This document shows, one piece after another, positions 56,581 through 64,000 of a stretch of 64,000 nucleotides of DNA. The notes beneath the pieces are model-generated. The model saw only the letters and a program-made list of their open reading frames with translations. It did no database searches and had not been told where the DNA came from. This DNA is from Adiantum capillus-veneris (lineage: Eukaryota > Streptophyta > Polypodiopsida > Polypodiales > Pteridaceae). How positions within the stretch are numbered: the first letter of the stretch is position 1; every line of letters starts with the position of its first letter. The DNA is taken from assembly GCA_014529385.2 (NCBI GenBank), contig CM043950.1, positions 79,046,343 to 79,110,342 on the forward strand, written 5' to 3'. The position numbers were made by a program, and so were the translations under genes.

Positions 56581-58345
56581 TATCCCTTGAATGGCCGAAA
56601 TTGTTATGAAGACACCTCAGCCACCCCTGGGCTCACACCATAGGATGGCAATGTTGGAGGTCAAGGATCAAAGCATGCACTCAGTTCCATTTGAAAATCC
56701 TATGTCCTAGGGTTTTCTTCTTCAATCTTGTAAGATCCTTGTGGCCCTACATTGGCAATGTGAAAGCTTGTGGACCTAGGGCCATAGGGTGGCAATGTAT
56801 AAGCTCAAGAGCCATAAGTTGCCCTATATTCCATTTGGAAATCCTATGGCCCTAGGGTTTAGGGGCGACAATAGATAAGCTCCAATACATAGCCCTATGT
56901 TCCAGTTGGAGATCCTATGGCCCTAGGTCCACGACAATGTATAAGCTCAAGAGCCATACGTTGCCCTACTTTGTAGTTGGAGATCCTATTACCCTAGGGT
57001 CATGGGGTGGCAATATGTAAGCTCAAGTGGCATAGGGTGCCACATGTCCCATATGGAGATTCTACTACCCTAGGGCCATGGGGTGACAATGTATAAGCTC
57101 AATGGCCATACATTGCCTATGCTCCATTCGGAAATCCTATGGCCCTAGGGTAATGGGGTGGCAATGTATAAGCTCAAGGGCCATACATTACCTATGGTCC
57201 ATTTGGAAATCCTATGGCCCTAGGGTCATGGGGTGCCACATGTCCCATATAGAGATCCTATGGCCCTAGGGCCATGGGGCTGCATTGATATCTTTGCCAC
57301 CCTTAAACCCACACCCTTGAGCTTAGGGGCCTTAGGTTCTCTTATTGTATGTTGTGAGTCTTGTGGCCCTAGGGCCATACAGTGGCAATGTATAAGCTCA
57401 AGGGCCATACATTGCCTATGTTCCATTTGGAAATCCTATGGCCCTAGGGTCATGGGGTGCCCTTGAGCTTAGGGGCCTTAGGTTCTCTTATTGTATGATG
57501 TGAGATCTTGTGGCCCTAGGGCCATAGGGTGGCAATGTATAAGCTCAAGGGCCATACATTGCCTATGTTCCATTTGGAAATCCTATGGCCCTAGGGTCAT
57601 GGGGTGCCACATGTCCCATATAGAGATCCTATGGCCCTAGGGCCATGGGGCTGCATTGATATCTTGGGCACCCTTGAACCCACACCCTTGAGCTTAGGGG
57701 CCTTATGTTCTCTTATTGTATGTTGTGAGATCTTGTGGCCCTAGGGCCATAGGGTGGCAATGTATAAGCTCAAGGGCCATACATTGCCTATGTTCCATTT
57801 GGAAATCCTATGGCCCTAGGGTCATGGGGTGGCAATGTATAAGCTCAAGGGCCATAGGGTGCCACATGTTCCATATAGAGATCCTATGGCCCTAGGGCCA
57901 TGGGGCTGCATTGATATCTTGGCCACCTTTGACATCGTGGCCATAGGTTGTCTTTTTGTATGTTTTGAAGTCTTGTGGCCCTGGGGCCATAGGGTGTCAA
58001 TGCTCACACCCTTGGGCTTAGGGCCATAGGTTGTCTTCTTGTATGTTTTGAAGTCTTGTGCCTAGAGCCATAGGGTGTCAATGCTCACACCCTTGGGCTT
58101 AGGGCCATAGGTTGTCTTTTTGTATGTTTTTAAGTCTTGTGGCCCTAGGGCCATAGGGTGTCAATGTATAAGCTCAAGGGCCATACGTTGCCCTATGTTC
58201 CATTTGGAAATCCTATAGCCCTAGGGTCATGGGGTTGCAATGTATAAGCTCAAGGGCCATACATTGTCGTATGTTTCATTTGGAGATCTTATGGCCCTAG
58301 GGTCATGGGGTGCCATAGGATGTATATATACTTGACATGAAACTT
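56581..58345. repeat. Hairpin satellite, type B inverted (B')
   Basis: Units read GGCAATGTATAAGCTCAAGG, GCCATACATTGCC, TATGTTCCATTTGGAAATCC and TATGGCCCTAGGGTCATGGG. This is the reverse complement of type B (rc B: ACAATGTACAATCTCAAGGG, CCCTATGTTCCTTTTGGAGA). The central blocks (about 57190-57470, 57480-57730, 57740-57960) are near-identical higher-order repeats of roughly 240-290 bases. Confidence 0.88.
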
Positions 58346-58630
58346 CGTGAGGTGATCTTGAGGACAACCCTATGGCCTTCAGGCCTTAGGGGGCTAATAT
58401 AGAGCAAATATGCTTTATACTGGCATAGAGAGCTATGGCCCTGGGGCCATAGCAAAACAATGAGGGTTTTTTGGAAACAATGAGGGGGCCTTGTGGTCTA
58501 GGGGCCATAGGAAGTCAATATAGATCACAGAGCATAGACGATAGAGCATAGAGCACAAAGAGATTCTTAGTAGCATAGAGGGAACCCTATGACCTTCAGG
58601 CCACAGGGTGCTTCTCATGAAACACCCACA
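58346..58630. repeat. Hairpin satellite, type A inverted (A')
   Basis: TAGAGCATAGAGCACAAAGA, TTCTTAGTAGCATAGAGGGA and ATGAGGGTTTTTTGGAAACA are the reverse complement or counterpart of type-A units at 50640-53770. It ends about 75 bases before the exon start of the plus-strand gene. Confidence 0.85.
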
Positions 58631-58705
58631 TACATACTTGTTATGATTTATGCTATGTAAATCAATATACTCTTCAAGCGGTTTTTTTAACAATTATTCT
58701 TGCAG

Positions 58706-61427
58706 GTATGGCTAATTTCAATCATGGTGATAGAGTGTGCATGTTTGTAGCGACACAAAAGGTTTCCATTGGGACTGTATTTGAAATAAATCCAAGTGCA
58801 TATTGTTCTGGAATGCTTATTGGGGAAGGCAATGTATCGGTGTTAGTTGATTTTTGTTTTGAAAAGAAAGCACTCGTCCCTTTTCCAACAATGGATGCAT
58901 TGACAGTGGGAGATGCTTTTCATAGTATTGTGAAATGGAGTAGTGGGTTGTTGCAGCATATAAATGAGATGCAGTACAAAAGGGCTTCTATGCATGAGGC
59001 TGACAAAGCAGAAGGAGCATTGGATGCACAATGTAATGGAATGAGCTACAGAGAGGTTTGGAAGGATAAGAGGGTTCAACTTTGGGATGAAAGCAAAACA
59101 CATGCAGTAGCCGAAGGGGTTGTCATGTACGTGTGTCCGTTTGACTCTGTAAACTTTGGTGAGCTAGGTGAAGATAACATTGGTATTGGTATCGAAACAT
59201 ATGCAGATGAGGCTACTATTTCTGCAGAAGCTAGTGTATGCAACATTAATCTAGTTTGTTGGCCTATCAAGAGAGTGACAACTATGGATGGAAAAGAATT
59301 GTTATGCTGTGAGGATCTACATGCTATGCATGCGTGACAAGATATATGCATTGAATTAGCTTATTTGGTAGAGCCTATTTCAAAAAAGCGGAAATATTGC
59401 TTTGTAAATAGGAAGCCAAAAATGTCAGTGAAAGCTTCTAAGAGATCCAATCAAGCATCTCTAGCATCTGTCCAGCTTGTTTCAACCATAGATTGTTGTT
59501 CCAAAAGGTGTTTTCAATATGCCAATCGAGATAAGGTCATGGCTATGCGAAATGAATTTTGGGGATAGAGTTTGCAAAATAGAACAAACTATGTGTATGA
59601 TACAATGTTGACTGCATGGCGTGAGAACAAAACAACTACAAAGACATGCTATGTGTTTTCTTTTAATGGCAGTGAGGTTTGCAGTAGAGCTTGGTACGAA
59701 ATTCATGGCATTCCAAAAACTTCATTTTATCGTTATCGTGAACATTTTAAGAATGGGGTTAGACGCTGAGTGCATGGTAATGATGGTGTCATGAGAAAAG
59801 GAAGAGACCATACAGAAATGGGAAGGGGCATTGATGCGCTCTTTTGTTGATGAAAACTTGGAGAGAATGCCACATAAGAGTAGAACCATGGAAGATGGTA
59901 CTAGGGAAACTTTGCTTGCAATACCAAACACGTACAAGCAAGTAGACATTTTACATGATGTCAATAAAACACTTGACAGTATGAGTCTCAAGCCAATGTC
60001 TAGCACGACATTCAATAGGATTTGGAATACAGAGTTTTCTAATGTGACATTGTAAAAAAAAAGTGAATTCTCCAAATGTGTTGTGTGTAGTCGGATAAAG
60101 TCTCAACTAGAGTCAACAAAGGATGACGAGATGATTGCACGTTTGAAGGATGAACGTAGAATTCACATGTTGCAACAACAAAGTTGTAGGAATGTGTACT
60201 ACACCTGGCGTAAGTTCTCCCAGTTGCAAAAGGATAAGTATTTATGCATTATACCTGATAAAATGGATCAGAAAAAGACAGCAATACCTAGGTTGCGTGT
60301 GAACTCAAAATATTATGCGAATGCATATCAATTGCAAGTATCATTAACAATTATGATAACACATGGACATGGTCATGGAATGTATGGTCACTTCTCACTT
60401 AATGGTCTATGGCCTTCAGATCCCAATGCTACAATTGGTTCCCTTGCATTATGCTTACAGAATCTAGAAAGAACAGAAAACCATGGACAAGGATATTTAT
60501 GCCATGACGGTATGCCACGCAGCAATGTAATGTTATTCAATGCATTGAACTCAAGGAGATCTCTAGACCTCCAAAACAAAATGAAGCAAGAGCGTGAGAG
60601 GAATGCATCAAGAATGACACCACCGTTGGCCATCCAGGGATGTAATGAAGAGATTGTACACACACAATCAACTTCCTCTCAATGTGTTGTGGATACCATA
60701 TCCACTCTTGTATTTCAAAAATTGCCTGAGAATCTTTTGCTACAGCTAGATAATTGTGCAAGAGAGAATAAAAATCGATATTTGTTTGTATACTTATCCT
60801 TGTTAGTAGCAAAAGGAGTTTTCAAAACCGTGCATTTGGGATTCTTAATGGTGGGTCATACACATGAGGACATAGATGCAATGTTTAGTACGTTCTCAGA
60901 AAGATTGCGAACGGGAATGACATTCGCTTTTTAATATCTAATGGAACATTTTCAAAAATTGTGAAAGCTCAGCTCCAGTACCATTTTTGATGACACAAGT
61001 TCCCGACTTTAAATCCTTTGTGCAAGGGTACATGTGTGACGGACAAGATGCTCTAGTCGGACACTCTAAGCCACTTCAATTTCGTTTCTATATGCAAGGT
61101 GAAGTCCCAGTAATGCAGTACAAAATTCATCCCAAATCACCCGATTGGATGCCAAAGGAGTCAAGAATTGAGTTGTGGAAAAAAGATGACCAGGGAAAAC
61201 CAAAATTACCAACAGGCTGTCCAGATGTGGTACCTATAGCAGACTATGTGAGAGATAGTCCGCTTGTTATTCAAGGGATTAAGTCATATCTTGAATTTTG
61301 GAAAAGATGTTCTCTATTAAATGGAAAGGACCATGACTCCACAAAATACATGGAGCCTGTTATCACTTATTGGCAAAACATAATCAATGAGCTTGAACAA
61401 CCAACCAATAAACACATTGTTGAATAG
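58706..61427 (+). pseudogene. DUF8039/DUF7869-like transposase relic
   Basis: An acceptor TATTCTTGCAG (to 58705) precedes ATG 58708. Frame 58708-59769 (stops at 59335, 59566, 59767): SIGTVFEINPSAYCSG, VSVLVDFCFEKKALVPFPTM and VGDAFHSIVKWSSGLL resemble DUF8039. Then VCSRAWYEIHGIPKTSFYRY with VHGN, a helix-turn-helix-like block, follows. In a second frame (59831-60934, one TAA): CVVCSRIKSQL, IPDKMDQKKTAIPRLR, LQLDNCARENKNRYLFVYLS and FLMVGHTHEDIDAMFSTFSE. This is the DUF7869 pattern, whose D...D...E spacing suggests an RNase H-fold transposase core. A third frame (60987-61427) gives the C-terminus. Family assignments are from memory of motifs, not a search. Confidence 0.6.
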
Positions 61428-61448
61428 GGTGAAAGCATAGAATGGTGT

Positions 61449-64000
61449 CTAAATACTTGGTGTCCATGGCCAAAGGCTGTAGGGAGTCATAGAATGCATT
61501 CTGAAGCACATTTCCTTCAATGAGGTGTTCTTGCTCTTCCACACACCCAGCACTTGCTTCACCACTAACAAGGCATCACCTTTTATGCTCAACCTTCGAA
61601 CCCCATGCTTCAAACAAATGTGTAATCCGGCTTCCAATGTAGCATATTCAGCCTCATTGTTACTATGCGCATCCAATTTGAACCCTCTCTTGCATACTAG
61701 CTTTCCCTCTGGATCATAAAGTGCTATACCCCCTGAAGCTGCATCGTGGCTCTTTCTGTATGAACCATCAAAGAACAACACATGTGCATTGCTGATCTGT
61801 GGCACTTCTTCAACTACCTTTCTCACCACCTCTTCCTTAACAATAAGGGGATTCTCCTTGTAGGTCAACAAATCAGCTAGGGTAGCCCTTGTACTATCTT
61901 CCACTAGAAAAGAGAACTCAAACTCTTGCAGCTCAATTACCCATTTCTTCACCACATTTGACATGTTAGTACCATTAATTAACTGTGGCAAAAAGGCATA
62001 ACTCGTCAAGAAAACAAAAGGCCGTGGTAGCAAGTAATGACGGAATCGTCGACAAGCAAATATTACACTGGCCATCACCAGCTCTACTTCCGAGAACATT
62101 CTCTCCGCTACCAACTTCACTTGGCTTGCACAATACACTGGCCTCATATAATGGCTGCCCTTCCCCTTTTGCAATAGCATGGCTCCAATGGCATCATCCC
62201 CTACTGAGGGATTTACATAAAAAACTTTCTCCCAATCAGGAGCCTGCATGACTGACAAACCCCCTAACACCTCTTTCACCTCTTGAAACACTTCTTCACA
62301 CTTGTCATCCCATTGCAATGGATCATGCTTTGCCACTTGTTGTAATGGATAAAGAATCTGAGAAGACAATGGAATAAACCTTGCCATGTACTTCACTTTG
62401 TGTATAAAGGTTGCCAATTGCTTCGTACTTGTAGGTGATGGAAGAATAATAATAGACTTAACCTTGTCTGGATCAGCCTCAATGCCATTTTCTGACACCA
62501 TGTGGCCCAATAACTTCACCCTTGGCTGTGCTAGATGACATTTCTTTGGATTTAGTTGTCCTCCACATTCATCATATCGAGCCAATACCATCTGCAGATT
62601 CTCATGGTGTTCAGCCCTACTGCTATAAACACAGAAGTCATCCATAAAAGCTTTAACACAACTACCAATGAATGGTTCCAACACCCAATTTTCTCTCTCT
62701 TGATAGAAGGAAGGTCCATTTGATAACCCAAAGGGCAATACTGTGTAGCAATAGCAGCCCCATGGCGTAATAAAAGTTGTCTTTGTGCGGTCTTTAAGAG
62801 CAATCTTCAATTGAAAATAGCCTGAAAAACCATCACACACACTGTACCTCTCATAACCTGCCACTGAATCCAAGATCTGATCAATGAATGGAAGAGGATA
62901 TGGGTTCTTCTTAGTGGCTGTGTTTAAGGGTTTAAAATCTACACAAATTCTCCACTTCCCATCCTTCTTTGGACTGACTACAACTGGACTCACCCATTCT
63001 GTGGTCTCCACAGGGACTATGAACCCTGCCTTCAATAACTTGTCCACCTCTTCTTGCAAGGCTTCCATTTTCTCTTGACCCATCCTTCTTAGCCTTTGCC
63101 GCACTGGCTTAGCACCTTCTTTCAGCTCTATATGCATCTCTTCACCCTTGAACCCTCTGATCTCTTCATATGAAGTAATGAACAAATCAGGAAAACTAGC
63201 CAGCATATGCAAAAATATATCCTTCTCCATAGCTGAGAGGTCTCCACTAAGCATTTGCGTCATTAATTCCTGCTTCTTTGACAACTCAACCTTGGTTTGC
63301 ACCAGCCCTTCAATCACTTCATAAGGCCCTTCACTTTCATCTTCAACCTCATTCACAAATGCAACTAACCCAATCTCCTGGATTTCTTTGTCCATCAAAA
63401 GAAATGCAACATCAGCATCCTCATCACTGCTGGTAGTGCTATCACTGTCCTCATCTGTCACCGTGGAAGAGTCTTCATCACTAGACTCATCCTCATCTTC
63501 ATAAAGCTCCTCTAATCGTTTCCTTGTGTCCATATTATAAAGCTTCTTGGTACATGTCTTTCCATAGAGGCTAATCGTACCATGTCGCCAATCTTGAACA
63601 GCTCCCACTGCACGTAACCATGGTCTGCCCAGTATAATAGGATATGCTCCCAACCCTGCTGGCATCACATGAAAATCAACCACTGCCTTTGCATCATATG
63701 CCTCCACTTCTAAGCTCTTTACAACACCAAAGCATTTTACTTTTTGATGGTTTGCCAATCTGATCCAAAAACCTGACACCCCAGCCACTGTGAGACCCAT
63801 CTTCTCAACGCATGAGTGTGTTATGACGCATATTTGGGCTCCGCCATCCACATAACCTTGTCCCAAATTTTTCCTTTTATGCCACACATCTACTATTGGA
63901 AAAATGTCTGGTAGCTCGTCCATTGCCAAAACCTTCACTGAACCTCTCTCTGGCTCTTTCTCCATTGGGTTAACCATCCTCTTCCACTGTCGCTTTAGCT
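61449..64000 (-). CDS. Tat-like gag-pol, partial: protease, RT, RNase H, second RNase H
   Basis: This minus-strand frame is open from the window edge (LKRQWKRMVNPMEKEPE, the gag end) to 61449, more than 845 codons without a stop. Retropepsin: GQGYVDGGAQICVITHS (DGG replaces the usual D-[TS]-G) and PAGLGAYPIILGRPWLR. An acidic linker lies at residues ~160-190. RT: EWVSPVVVSPKKDGKWRICV, LPFGLSNGPSFYQ and FMDDF at ~442. RNase H follows, then the second RNase H: VLFFDGSYRKSHDAASGG (~734), NNEAEYATLEAGLHI and SIKGDALLVVKQV. It is cut after KNTSLKEMCFRM, where the last third of the second RNase H and all integrase are missing; the tail HSMTPYSLWPWTPSI is foreign. The best-preserved pol in the window. 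Confidence 0.92.
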   Translation of the reverse strand, partial: LKRQWKRMVNPMEKEPERGSVKVLAMDELPDIFPIVDVWHKRKNLGQGYVDGGAQICVITHSCVEKMGLTVAGVSGFWIRLANHQKVKCFGVVKSLEVEAYDAKAVVDFHVMPAGLGAYPIILGRPWLRAVGAVQDWRHGTISLYGKTCTKKLYNMDTRKRLEELYEDEDESSDEDSSTVTDEDSDSTTSSDEDADVAFLLMDKEIQEIGLVAFVNEVEDESEGPYEVIEGLVQTKVELSKKQELMTQMLSGDLSAMEKDIFLHMLASFPDLFITSYEEIRGFKGEEMHIELKEGAKPVRQRLRRMGQEKMEALQEEVDKLLKAGFIVPVETTEWVSPVVVSPKKDGKWRICVDFKPLNTATKKNPYPLPFIDQILDSVAGYERYSVCDGFSGYFQLKIALKDRTKTTFITPWGCYCYTVLPFGLSNGPSFYQERENWVLEPFIGSCVKAFMDDFCVYSSRAEHHENLQMVLARYDECGGQLNPKKCHLAQPRVKLLGHMVSENGIEADPDKVKSIIILPSPTSTKQLATFIHKVKYMARFIPLSSQILYPLQQVAKHDPLQWDDKCEEVFQEVKEVLGGLSVMQAPDWEKVFYVNPSVGDDAIGAMLLQKGKGSHYMRPVYCASQVKLVAERMFSEVELVMASVIFACRRFRHYLLPRPFVFLTSYAFLPQLINGTNMSNVVKKWVIELQEFEFSFLVEDSTRATLADLLTYKENPLIVKEEVVRKVVEEVPQISNAHVLFFDGSYRKSHDAASGGIALYDPEGKLVCKRGFKLDAHSNNEAEYATLEAGLHICLKHGVRRLSIKGDALLVVKQVLGVWKSKNTSLKEMCFRMHSMTPYSLWPWTPSI

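Noticed and set aside
57226-58029. ORFs in the B' satellite, some repeated
   Set aside because: Repeat translations; the similar proteins reflect copies of the satellite unit.

Overview
The window is repeat-dominated nuclear DNA of a land plant with a large genome. Evidence: Ty3/gypsy LTR retrotransposons with two RNase H domains (the plant Tat-type layout), a plant CACTA transposon, spliceosomal-type introns, long microsatellites, satellites, and almost no intact host-like genes. A fern or gymnosperm-like genome is plausible, but the sequence alone does not settle this. Only the CACTA tnpA-like gene (38492-39807, minus, three exons) and the pol frame at the right edge read as largely intact. 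Everything else is broken by stops, frameshifts or deletions.

Left part (1-24456). Positions 1-8853 look like the inner and right part of one LTR element. It holds a decayed retropepsin, a long spacer with four periodic palindromes, a decayed coiled-coil ORF of roughly 1150 codons, a polypurine tract and a 3' LTR ending at about 8853. That LTR abuts the middle of a gag gene, so the element appears nested in a Tat-like element. The right part of the host element (gag fused by deletion to the C-terminal half of RT, then RNase H, second RNase H, integrase, LTR) occupies 8854 to about 13750. Positions 14692-22471 hold a gag-only element between two ~1.6 kb direct repeats (probable LTRs), with a second palindrome array in its leader. 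It is followed by a ~170 bp satellite and a 43 bp minisatellite.

Middle (24457-33250). This is a nearly complete Tat-like element with both LTRs, TATA boxes, AATAAA signals, gag, RT, two RNase H domains and integrase. Its protease has been replaced by a 73 bp inverted repeat.

Right part (33251-61430). Four decayed gene blocks sit in arrays of hairpin-forming repeats built around a palindrome centred on GGCCCTAGGGCC. On the minus strand lie two FCP1/NIF-phosphatase-like relics (34862-37507) and a ParB/sulfiredoxin-like gene (47912-50606). On the plus strand lies a DUF8039/DUF7869-like transposase relic (58706-61427). Between the last two, the satellite subfamilies run A-B-spacer-B'-A', with the right half inverted, so the two genes diverge from an 8 kb inverted structure. 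A 6195 bp CACTA element (37838-44032) with a TTT target duplication is inserted in the satellite. A paralogous empty site survives near 33580. The window ends in a minus-strand Tat-like pol gene (61449-64000) that still carries protease, RT, RNase H and most of the second RNase H.

The most unusual points are the hairpin-satellite region with its divergent ParB-like and DUF7869-like genes, the FCP1-like relics within it, and the two evenly spaced CGCG-centred palindrome arrays that precede retroelement ORFs.
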